A stretch of 8,729 bases of DNA from NCBI GenBank assembly GCA_964481035.1, contig CAYZSE010000132.1, positions 1 through 8,729 of the forward strand, in the 5' to 3' direction. The notes beneath the pieces are model-generated. The model was not told the DNA's origin. It saw only the letters and a list, made by a program, of their open reading frames with translations, and made no database searches. This DNA comes from JAAAPF01 sp964481035 (GTDB lineage Bacteria > Pseudomonadota > Alphaproteobacteria > Geminicoccales > Geminicoccaceae). The position numbers and the translations under genes are program-made. Shown here one piece after another: positions 1 through 5,682 of the stretch; the first letter of the stretch is position 1; the number at the start of each line of letters is the position of its first letter.

Positions 1-80
1 CGCGGAGGGGATCGGTCCATCATGTCCGCCGTTCGGGTTCTCAGCGGCGATCTAGCCCCAAAAGCTCGCGCGTGGAAGCG

Positions 81-109
81 TTGCCTCTAGGCTTATTTTC
101 TTATAGCAT
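81..109 (+). promoter_or_regulatory. possible sigma-70-like promoter of the first small gene
   Basis: A TTGCCT hexamer at 81-86 (4 of 6 to TTGACA) is followed after 17 bases by TAGCAT at 104-109 (4 of 6 to TATAAT). Both lie in a short AT-richer patch just before the ribosome binding site of the gene starting at 132. The spacing is ideal but the hexamers are weak. The rest of 1-131 shows no gene I can support; two forward frames stay open from the window edge into it, so an upstream gene could end here. Confidence 0.3.
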
Positions 110-131
110 CGAGGGACAGAGGGAGTTGCCG

Positions 132-458
132 ATGCCTGCTGCCAGTCGTACCCGGGTCACCACCGCCAAGAACGCCGAAGCGGCCGCACCGCCCAAGGAA
201 CCCTGGGTCTCGAAGACCGCCGGGCTGCCGCTCGCCGAGCGCATCGACGTGCTGCGGGATACGCTGTTCGAATCGATCGAGCGCGAAGTTTCGGAAGGGA
301 ACGTCCGGGTCATCCTCTGGCTCGCCGACCGCCTCCGGGTGCTGGAGGCGGGCAACGTGTCCGCGAAACCGGCTGCCGAGGAGTTGCGCGCCTTCTTCGA
401 CCAGCTCGAGGGCGACGAGCTGCGCGAGTTCGCGGGGTTGGCGGCGCAGCCGAGCTGA
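132..458 (+). CDS. small hypothetical protein, 108 aa, helical and acidic
   Basis: I do not recognise this protein. The ATG at 132 is preferred because GGGAG at 121-125 sits 6 bases before it. The frame is also open upstream, with a GTG at 72 that would add 20 residues of non-conserved character and no better ribosome binding site. The first 30 residues are Ala/Thr/Pro-rich and probably disordered. Residues of about 35-75 look like two amphipathic helices rich in Leu, Arg and Glu, and the C-terminal part (FFDQLEGDELREFAGL) is another acidic helix. There is no signal peptide, membrane segment or cysteine. The helix pattern loosely recalls small DNA-binding or terminase-small-subunit-like proteins, but nothing specific supports that. 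Codon use matches the neighbours, so it is probably a real resident gene. It converges with the reverse gene ending at 475, leaving only 16 bases between the stops. Confidence 0.7.
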   Translation: MPAASRTRVTTAKNAEAAAPPKEPWVSKTAGLPLAERIDVLRDTLFESIEREVSEGNVRVILWLADRLRVLEAGNVSAKPAAEELRAFFDQLEGDELREFAGLAAQPS

Positions 459-474
459 GGGGGCACGGGCGCGG

Positions 475-798
475 TTACGTCGTCTCGACCGTCACGGCGG
501 TGTCGGGGTCATGGTAGAGGACCAGCCCGTGGCTGAAGCGAAGGAAGCGATAGCCGTCGACGTCGACGCCTTCGGCGGTCGTGTGCATCGCTGCGATGCC
601 TTCCTCGACGGGCTCGTCTGCCGAGACGACGACCACGTCGCGCAACGCCGAATCGTTGAACAGCACGACCTCGCCGTTGCGCCCCGGCACGAGATCTCGC
701 ACCTGGAGCCGAAAGCGTGGATCAACCGCTTCGTCGCCACCGTCGAATGCAGCACCAGCGGCCGGCGCGACGGCAGGTCGAAGTGCCCTCTTCCTCAT
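475..798 (-). CDS. small hypothetical protein, 107 aa, beta-rich C-terminal part
   Basis: I do not recognise the family. The frame is strongly GC-biased at third positions from the stop (475-477) back to about 760, and the protein there reads as a well-formed beta-rich domain (segments FRLQVRDLVPG, GEVVLFND, DVVVVSAD, VDGYRFLRFSHGLVLYHD). There are no cysteines and no membrane helix. The start is uncertain. The ATG at 796-798 is chosen because composition changes upstream, but its ribosome binding site is poor. A GTG at 835-837 has GGGAGG 4 bases upstream and would give 120 residues. The same frame stays open to 1062 with AT-rich, non-coding-like codons, which I do not include. It could be an intact small gene or the surviving 3' part of a larger one. 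It is divergent from the photolyase gene. Confidence 0.55.
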   Translation of the reverse strand: MRKRALRPAVAPAAGAAFDGGDEAVDPRFRLQVRDLVPGRNGEVVLFNDSALRDVVVVSADEPVEEGIAAMHTTAEGVDVDGYRFLRFSHGLVLYHDPDTAVTVETT

Positions 799-972
799 CA
801 CTCTCGTGCCCGTTTCACGTTTGACGTCCAGCAGCACACTGCCTCCCTGGTCACACCGGGCTACCGCTTTCGCCACGACCTGCCAAGGCACCAGTCCTGC
901 CAAATGCGTCGCCGGATACGACCAAAGACAGAAAGACGGCGAAAAATCAAAACTAAGCGACGAAAGCTCAGC

Positions 973-987
973 ATCTTTAACAAAGAT
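973..987. repeat. palindrome, 6-bp arms and 3-base centre
   Basis: ATCTTT and AAAGAT are exact inverted repeats around AAC, within the A-rich patch about 95 bases upstream of the photolyase start. It could be a dimeric regulator site. I cannot assign it to a regulator, and a chance palindrome in AT-rich sequence is possible. Confidence 0.4.
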
Positions 988-1034
988 AAACAGAGAGAAA
1001 ACACAAGACCAGCGGCGCGGCGTGAGGCGGCGCA

Positions 1035-1064
1035 GGCACGGCGGTGGCACGGCCGCCGGCACGC
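1035..1064 (+). repeat. three phased GGCACG direct repeats upstream of the photolyase gene
   Basis: GGCACG occurs at 1035, 1046 and 1058 (steps of 11 and 12 bases), the first two extended to GGCACGGC. The last copy ends about 15 bases before the photolyase ATG. Repeats spaced by roughly one helical turn can be regulator sites, but in DNA this GC-rich the pattern may be chance. Confidence 0.35.
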
Positions 1065-1078
1065 GCTAATTCAACGAA

Positions 1079-2608
1079 ATGGCTGGATCGTCGCCACCCG
1101 TGCAGATCGTCTGGTTCAAGCGTGACCTGCGCGTGCACGATCATGGTCCGTTGAGCGAAGCGGCGGGGCGGGGCGCGGTGTTGCCGCTCTACATCGTCGA
1201 ACCGGATTTCTGGGCGCTCGACGACAGCTCGGCTCCGCAGTGGCGTTTCGTCGCGGAGAGCTTGGCCGATCTCGACGCGGCCTTGCGCGAGCGGGGCGGT
1301 CGCCTCCTGGTGCGAACAGGTGACGCCGTCGCCGTGCTGCGCGACCTCATCGGCGCGTATCGGGTCGGCGGCGTCTGGTCCCACCAAGAAACCGGCAACC
1401 ATTGGACCTTCGCCCGCGATCGTGCCGTCGCAGCCCTGCTTTGCGCGCATGGCATCGCCTGGCACGAGCGCCGGCAGGGTGGTGTCGTGCGCGGGCTCCG
1501 GCGCCGCGACGGGTGGGCCGCCGGCTGGGAGCGCTGCATGCGCGCACCCGTGATCGGGGCGCCGGAGCGGCTCGTCGTTCCGCCCTTCGACGGATCGCCG
1601 CCACCCACGCTTCAGCTCGTCGACGACGCGCCGGGCCGCCAGGCGGGAGGTCGCCCGGCCGGGCGCGCCCTGCTCGACAGCTTTTTCGCGGAACGGGGCC
1701 GCGACTACCGCCGGGCCATGGCGACACCCGTCGACGCCTTCGATGCCTGCTCGCGGCTGTCGCCGCACCTCGCGTGGGGGACATTGTCGATGCGCGAGGT
1801 GCACCGACGCGCCTTGCGCGAGCTCGAGCGCCTGCGCCGCCCGGACGGCGATCCGGTGCAAGCGCAAAGCGTGGTCGCGTTTCGCTCGCGCCTGCACTGG
1901 CGCTGCCATTTCATGCAGAAGCTCGAGACCGAGCCGGCGATCGAGTTCCGACATTTCCATCGCGCCTACGACGCCCTCGACCGTGACGCCGACCCGCGCA
2001 AGCTCGCGGCTTTCGCCGAGGGGCGCACCGGCTTTCCCTTCGTCGACGCCTGCCTGCGGGCGCTCGCAGCTTCTGGCTGGATCAATTTTCGCGCCCGGGC
2101 GATGCTGTGCTCGTTCGCCAGCTATCATCTCTGGCTCGACTGGCGCGCGACGGGACCGCTCCTCGCGCGCTGGTTCACCGACTTCGAGCCCGGCATCCAC
2201 TGGTCGCAGATGCAGATGCAGTCGGGCACGACCGGCATCAACACGGTGCGCATCTACAACCCCATCAAGCAGTCTTACGACCTCGACCCCGAAGGCGTCT
2301 TCATCCGCCGGTGGGTGCCGGAGCTGACGGCGCGCGCCGGCCGGGCGCTGCACGAGCCCTGGACGGCGAACCTCGAGGGTGCCGTCGACTATCCGCCGCC
2401 GATCGTCGACCAGGTCGCCGCGGCGCGCCGCGCACGCGAGCGGATCTTCGCCGTGCGCCGGGGCCGCGCTTACCGCGAGGAGGCCGATGCGGTGCAGGCA
2501 CGCCACGGCAGCCGACGCTCGGGACTGCCCGCGACCGGTCGCGGACCCCGTGCCCGTGCCGCCGCCAAGGGCCGCCGCGACGACCGCCAGCTCGGGCTCG
2601 ACCTTTGA
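1079..2608 (+). CDS. photolyase/cryptochrome-family FAD-binding protein, 509 aa
   Basis: This is a cytosolic flavoprotein of the DNA photolyase/cryptochrome superfamily, whose members use blue light absorbed by FAD to repair pyrimidine dimers or to signal. The N-terminal Rossmann-type photolyase domain (residues about 9-170) opens with VQIVWFKRDLRVHD. The C-terminal FAD domain carries SRLSPHLAWGTLS (225-237), RSRLHWRCHF (269-278), EGRTGFPFVDACLRAL (314-329), GWINFRARAML (333-343), SGTTGINTVRIYNP (382-395) and GVFIRRWVPEL (406-416). Length is slightly above E. coli PhrB (472 aa) because of a basic low-complexity tail (about 478-503). An in-frame TAA at 1067-1069 makes the ATG at 1079 the first possible start, though its ribosome binding site is weak. 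Several residues that contact the lesion or carry electrons in classical CPD photolyases appear altered (see findings), so I withhold the name phrB. The stop overlaps the next start as TTGA, which suggests translational coupling. Confidence 0.9.
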   Translation: MAGSSPPVQIVWFKRDLRVHDHGPLSEAAGRGAVLPLYIVEPDFWALDDSSAPQWRFVAESLADLDAALRERGGRLLVRTGDAVAVLRDLIGAYRVGGVWSHQETGNHWTFARDRAVAALLCAHGIAWHERRQGGVVRGLRRRDGWAAGWERCMRAPVIGAPERLVVPPFDGSPPPTLQLVDDAPGRQAGGRPAGRALLDSFFAERGRDYRRAMATPVDAFDACSRLSPHLAWGTLSMREVHRRALRELERLRRPDGDPVQAQSVVAFRSRLHWRCHFMQKLETEPAIEFRHFHRAYDALDRDADPRKLAAFAEGRTGFPFVDACLRALAASGWINFRARAMLCSFASYHLWLDWRATGPLLARWFTDFEPGIHWSQMQMQSGTTGINTVRIYNPIKQSYDLDPEGVFIRRWVPELTARAGRALHEPWTANLEGAVDYPPPIVDQVAAARRARERIFAVRRGRAYREEADAVQARHGSRRSGLPATGRGPRARAAAKGRRDDRQLGLDL

Positions 2609-2967
2609 AGCGCCGCGCCAACGACAAGGCCGACTTGCCGCACAAGCCTTGCGTTGTCTGCGGCCGCCCGTTCGCCTGGCGGAAGAAGTGGGCCAAGGAC
2701 TGGGCGGCGGTGCGCTACTGCTCGCAACGGTGCCGGCGTCGCCGGGGCGTGGCCGGCGACGAGCGCCGCGAAGGTGGGGCCGGGCCCCGCCATCCGGCTG
2801 ATCGCCGAGGCGAGACGGCAGCGGACGGGGCAGCCGGCGCGGCAGATCGTGGCGAGGATGGCGACCGCGACCGGCGACCCGACCCCGCCGTCGGGCCAAA
2901 CGTGACGGCGGGGTCGGGTGGATCCTTGCCGCTGGCTCGCCGAGGCGCGGCGCCGGCCGCGCCCTAA
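2605..2967 (+). CDS. DUF2256 four-cysteine small protein; C-terminal tail uncertain
   Basis: Residues 10-47 match the DUF2256 family as I know it: a Cys-rich core with C16-x2-C19, GRPFAWRKKWAKDW, then C39-x3-C43 and a run of arginines. The four cysteines suggest a single zinc knuckle; the family has no assigned function. Start chosen: TTG at 2605, whose last bases form the TGA of the photolyase gene (TTGA), the expected arrangement for translational reinitiation; no Shine-Dalgarno sequence is visible. The frame runs to a TAA at 2965-2967 (120 aa), but the part beyond about residue 55 is doubtful. Family members are usually only about 50-60 residues. This frame passes through the terminator-like stem at 2877-2919. 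From about 2774 on, the +1 frame has far better codon bias and stops at 2903-2905. A sequencing indel or a natural frameshift is possible, and the true product may be about 99 aa. Confidence 0.75.
   Translation: MKRRANDKADLPHKPCVVCGRPFAWRKKWAKDWAAVRYCSQRCRRRRGVAGDERREGGAGPRHPADRRGETAADGAAGAADRGEDGDRDRRPDPAVGPNVTAGSGGSLPLARRGAAPAAP
2877..2919. terminator. strong stem-loop between convergent genes, probable bidirectional terminator
   Basis: A perfect 16-bp inverted repeat has ACCCGACCCCGCCGTC at 2877-2892, an 11-base loop, and the exact complement at 2904-2919. No T-run follows on either strand, so it is not a textbook intrinsic terminator. Its GC content and its position between the photolyase/DUF2256 unit and the 3' end of phaC make it a likely transcription stop or transcript-stabilising 3' hairpin for one or both units. 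The stop codon of the alternative frame (2903-2905) straddles the loop and second arm. Confidence 0.6.
2944..2963. terminator. short GC stem-loop just past the phaC stop
   Basis: GGCGCGG (2944-2950) and CCGCGCC (2957-2963) form a 7-bp stem with a 6-base loop, 17 bases beyond the phaC stop when read on the reverse strand. No T-run follows. It may contribute to phaC termination together with the larger stem at 2877-2919, but short GC palindromes are common in this DNA. Confidence 0.3.
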
Positions 2968-2980
2968 ACCGCCCCGTCGA

Positions 2981-4792
2981 TCAGGCGGCGCGGCCCTTGA
3001 CGTAGGAGCCCGGGCCCTCCTCGATCACCGGCAGGGCCCGGTCGCCGGGCACGCGCGCCGGCACCATGTCGCCGTCGGAGAACGAGGCGTTCCAGGCGTC
3101 CCAGTGCGTCCACCACGACCCTTCCTGGTGCGTCGCGCCCGCGAGGAAATCCTCGGGCAAGGCGGGGAGCTCGGCGTTCACCCAATAGCCGTACTTGCCG
3201 GACACCGGCGGGTTGACCACGCCGGCGATGTGGCCGGAGCCCGCCAGCACGAAGGTCTTGTCGCCGCCGACATAGCGCGTCCCGCCATAGGTCGCCGTCC
3301 ACGGCGCGATGTGGTCCTCGATGGTGGACAGCCAGTACACCGGGATGTCGATCGTGCCGAGGTCGATCGGTGTGTCCTTGAGGGTGATGCCGCCCGGCTC
3401 GATCAGCAGGTTCTCCTGATAGCACTTGCGCAGGTAGAAGCTGTGCATCGCCGCCGGCATCCGGGTGCTGTCGGAATTCCAGTACAGCAGGTCGAAGGGG
3501 AACGGTTCCTTGCCCATCAGGTAGTTGTTGACGACGAACGACCAGATCAGGTCGTTGGCGCGCAGCATGTTGAAGGTCGTGGCCATCTCGCGCCCGTCGA
3601 GGAAGCCACGCTGGGCCATGATGTCCTCGACGGTGGCGAGTTGCTCCTCGTCGATGAAGACGCCGAGATCGCCCGCATCCGAGAAGTCGAGCATGGTGGT
3701 GAACAGCGTCATGGCCTTGATGCGGTGGTCGTCGTGCGCCTTCATCCAGGCCACGGTCGCCGAGGTCAGCGTGCCACCGAGACAATAGCCGATCGCCGTG
3801 ACGTCGCGTTCACCGCTCGCTTGCTCGATCGCGTCGAGGGCGGTCAGCGGTCCTTGCGCCATGTAGTCCTCGAAGGACTTCTGCGCATAGCTCTCGTCGG
3901 GGTTGACCCACGAGATGACGAAGACCGTATAGCCTTGGCCCACCGCCCATTTGATGAAGCTGTTCTTCGGCTGCAGATCGAGGATGTAGAACTTGTTGAT
4001 CCACGGCGGCACGATGAGCAGCGGACGCTTGTGCACCTCGGCGGTGGTCGGCTCGTACTGCAAGAGCTGCATGAGGTCGTTCTGGTAGACGACCTGGCAC
4101 GGCGTCAGCGCGATGTTACGGCCGAGCTCGAAGGCGTCCATGTCGGTCATCTTGATGGCGAGCTTGCCTTTGCCCCGCTCGAGATCCTCGAGCATGTTCT
4201 TGAGGCCGCGGAGCAGGTTCTCGCCGCGCGTCTCGACGGTGAGCTTCAACACCTCGGGATTGGTCAGCGCGAAGTTCGACGGCGCCATCGCGTCGACGAA
4301 CTGGCGTGTGTAGAACTCGAGCTTGCGCTTGGCCTTCGGATCGAGGCCGTCGCCGAGCTCGACGCTGTCGATGAGGAAGCGCGAGGCGAGCAGGTAGCTC
4401 TGCTTGATGTAGTCGAAGAGGACATTCTCCTCCCAGGCCGGATCCTTGAAGCGGCGGTCACCGCGCTCGGGAACGGCCACCGGCTCGGCCTCCTGCCCGA
4501 TCAGCCGCCGGCTGGTCGACTGCCACAGCCGCATGTAGTCCTGCCAGAGGTCGAACTGGCTCTGCATCACCTGCATCGGGTTGACGAAGAGCCGTGTCGC
4601 GTACTCGGCGTAGGCGTTGCTCAGGTTGAGCGGATCGGGCCGCGCGTGCTGCAGCATCGCCCCGCCCTTTTGCCGCTCGATGAAGTCCTGCACCAACTTC
4701 TGGCTCTTCTCGGCGATGTCGCCCATGATCGCCGTGAGCTCGGCGGATTGCTTCTCGGTGGGCTGGTCTTGGGAAAGCGCGCGCTGGCTCAT
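2981..4792 (-). CDS. phaC: class I poly(3-hydroxyalkanoate) synthase PhaC, 603 aa
   Basis: PhaC polymerises (R)-3-hydroxyacyl-CoA, typically 3-hydroxybutyryl-CoA, into polyhydroxyalkanoate at the surface of cytoplasmic storage granules, releasing CoA. The N-terminal PhaC domain (about 70-250) precedes an alpha/beta-hydrolase domain. The lipase-like box GYCLGG holds the nucleophile C337. The catalytic aspartate is D493 (STIEDHIAPW) and the general base is H521 (GSGHIAGVVNPP). Other class I marks include PPWINKFYILDL (262-273) and the tryptophan-rich stretch near 560-567. At 603 aa it is close to the Cupriavidus necator enzyme (589 aa). The start is the ATG at 4790-4792, with GAGGA 8 bases upstream (4801-4805). 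An in-frame ATG at 4865-4867 would add 25 unlikely residues. No phaA, phaB, phasin or phaR lies in the window. It is convergent with the photolyase unit and divergent from the lipoprotein gene. Confidence 0.96.
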   Translation of the reverse strand: MSQRALSQDQPTEKQSAELTAIMGDIAEKSQKLVQDFIERQKGGAMLQHARPDPLNLSNAYAEYATRLFVNPMQVMQSQFDLWQDYMRLWQSTSRRLIGQEAEPVAVPERGDRRFKDPAWEENVLFDYIKQSYLLASRFLIDSVELGDGLDPKAKRKLEFYTRQFVDAMAPSNFALTNPEVLKLTVETRGENLLRGLKNMLEDLERGKGKLAIKMTDMDAFELGRNIALTPCQVVYQNDLMQLLQYEPTTAEVHKRPLLIVPPWINKFYILDLQPKNSFIKWAVGQGYTVFVISWVNPDESYAQKSFEDYMAQGPLTALDAIEQASGERDVTAIGYCLGGTLTSATVAWMKAHDDHRIKAMTLFTTMLDFSDAGDLGVFIDEEQLATVEDIMAQRGFLDGREMATTFNMLRANDLIWSFVVNNYLMGKEPFPFDLLYWNSDSTRMPAAMHSFYLRKCYQENLLIEPGGITLKDTPIDLGTIDIPVYWLSTIEDHIAPWTATYGGTRYVGGDKTFVLAGSGHIAGVVNPPVSGKYGYWVNAELPALPEDFLAGATHQEGSWWTHWDAWNASFSDGDMVPARVPGDRALPVIEEGPGSYVKGRAA

Positions 4793-4908
4793 GAAACAGT
4801 TCCTCGTTGGTGCCACCGGGCCCCGGTTCACGCAGGAGAGATGCGGCGGGGGCTGCTTATGCTGCACATGCGTTGTAGCGAAAGCGAAGCCCCGCGATAA
4901 GTCCCCAA
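4793..4908. promoter_or_regulatory. divergent control region of phaC and the lipoprotein gene, with a TGC-rich element
   Basis: This 116-base gap must hold the 5' signals of phaC (reverse) and of the lipoprotein gene (forward). The phaC ribosome binding site GAGGA is at 4801-4805. At 4851-4872 the forward strand carries four TGC triplets (4854, 4860, 4863, 4869), including GCTGC-TTAT-GCTGC. TGC-rich sequences are the reported targets of the PHA-responsive repressor PhaR in Paracoccus, so this is a candidate operator. I see no convincing -35/-10 pair on either strand. Confidence 0.4.
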
Positions 4909-5610
4909 ATGCGTAACCGGCTTCCCAGAATCGTCATCGGCCTCAACATCGCCCTCACCGCGTGCTCCTCCGCCCCCGAACCCGGCGTTGTGCGGCCGGC
5001 CATGGCCGCCGTGCCGGCCGGCGCCGAGCCGCGCTACGACGCCTTCGAGCGCGCCCTGCTGACCGAAGACCTCGTCGTCGCCGCGGCCGCGGCGCGGCAT
5101 CAGGCGGCCCGGGCCGACGCGCGCTGGGAGGGATCGCCGGCGCTCCCGCCGGCGCCCGCGCCGCCGCTCCTCGCCCGGCCGCTGCCGCCGCCTGCGGCGC
5201 CGCCGCGCCCGGAGCCCCTCGAGCTGGGCGACGACATGATCACCGCGGACGACGTCATCGCCCTCGCCCAGGCGGTGCTCCGCGACCGGCGCGACCTCGC
5301 GCGGCGGGCGGCCGTGGTGGAGGCCGCAGCGGCCCCCGCGCCGACGGAGGAGCGCGTGACCGCGGTGGTTTTCCCGCCGGCGGCGAGCGACCTGCCGCCG
5401 CGCGAGCGCCGGCGGCTGGAGCGGGCCCTGGGCGAGCGACCGGTCGACCGAGCCGCGACGTGGATCGTCGTCGCCGGCGGGCCGCGGTCCGCCCGCCGCG
5501 CCGAGGCAGTTCGTGACGCGCTGGTCGATCTCGGTGTAGACCCGATGGCCGTCGAGGTGCGCGGGGTCGACCGCGCGGCGGATGTGGTGGAGATACGCCG
5601 ACGGCGCTAA
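4909..5610 (+). CDS. lipoprotein with Pro-rich linker and degenerate OmpA-like domain, 233 aa
   Basis: The N-terminus is a lipoprotein signal: basic residues, a short hydrophobic stretch, and a lipobox LTAC with C19 as the lipidated residue. Ser at +2 suggests outer-membrane sorting if the usual rule applies. Residues 79-103 form a Pro/Ala-rich linker of the kind that spans the periplasm. The C-terminal 150-230 follows the OmpA-like peptidoglycan-binding pattern: a first strand (TAVVFPPAASDL), a helix, a strand (WIVVAGG), the helix SARRAEAVRDALVDLGVD, then MAVEVRG and VVEIRR. The loop that normally reads GHTDxxG is shortened and its aspartate is missing, so peptidoglycan binding is doubtful. 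The start is the ATG at 4909; no clear Shine-Dalgarno sequence precedes it. It lies 72 bases upstream of alaC in the same direction and is divergent from phaC. The exact role is unknown. Confidence 0.75.
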   Translation: MRNRLPRIVIGLNIALTACSSAPEPGVVRPAMAAVPAGAEPRYDAFERALLTEDLVVAAAAARHQAARADARWEGSPALPPAPAPPLLARPLPPPAAPPRPEPLELGDDMITADDVIALAQAVLRDRRDLARRAAVVEAAAAPAPTEERVTAVVFPPAASDLPPRERRRLERALGERPVDRAATWIVVAGGPRSARRAEAVRDALVDLGVDPMAVEVRGVDRAADVVEIRRRR

Positions 5611-5682
5611 GCCGACGTCCGGCCCTGCGCCGTCATCGCCGCGGCCGACCCGCCGCCCGAGCTCGATCGAACGAGGCCCGTC

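Larger units (their letters stand above)
799..1078. other. divergent intergenic region with an A-rich patch
   Basis: About 280 bases separate the reverse hypothetical gene from the photolyase start. From about 920 to 1012 the forward strand is A-rich and purine-rich, unlike the rest of the window. A perfect palindrome ATCTTT-AAC-AAAGAT lies at 973-987. From 1035 to 1064 there are phased GGCACG repeats. I see no convincing -35/-10 pair on either strand. This is the likely control region for the photolyase unit and perhaps for the reverse gene. Confidence 0.5.

Noticed and set aside
1..23. Possible divergent reverse gene starting at the paired ATGs (18-23)
   Set aside because: Only about seven or eight codons are visible and there is no clear ribosome binding site, so it cannot be supported.
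72..131. GTG start at 72 for the first small gene
   Set aside because: The ATG at 132 has GGGAG at 6-base spacing, and the possible promoter overlaps the upstream extension.
511..1125. 204-codon forward open frame over the reverse hypothetical gene and the intergenic region
   Set aside because: The reverse strand has far better codon bias at 478-760, and this frame runs through the A-rich patch into the photolyase gene.
977..2899. 640-codon reverse open frame across the photolyase gene
   Set aside because: It is antisense to a gene with clear family motifs, and its composition is Arg/Ala-rich without recognisable domains.
4793..4867. Upstream ATG for phaC at 4865-4867
   Set aside because: The extra 25 residues do not resemble PhaC N-termini, and the ATG at 4790-4792 has GAGGA at 8-base spacing.
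2918..4900. 660-codon forward open frame antisense to phaC
   Set aside because: It mirrors phaC with GC-rich shadow codons and gives an implausible Arg/Val/His/Glu-rich protein; phaC has full catalytic motifs.
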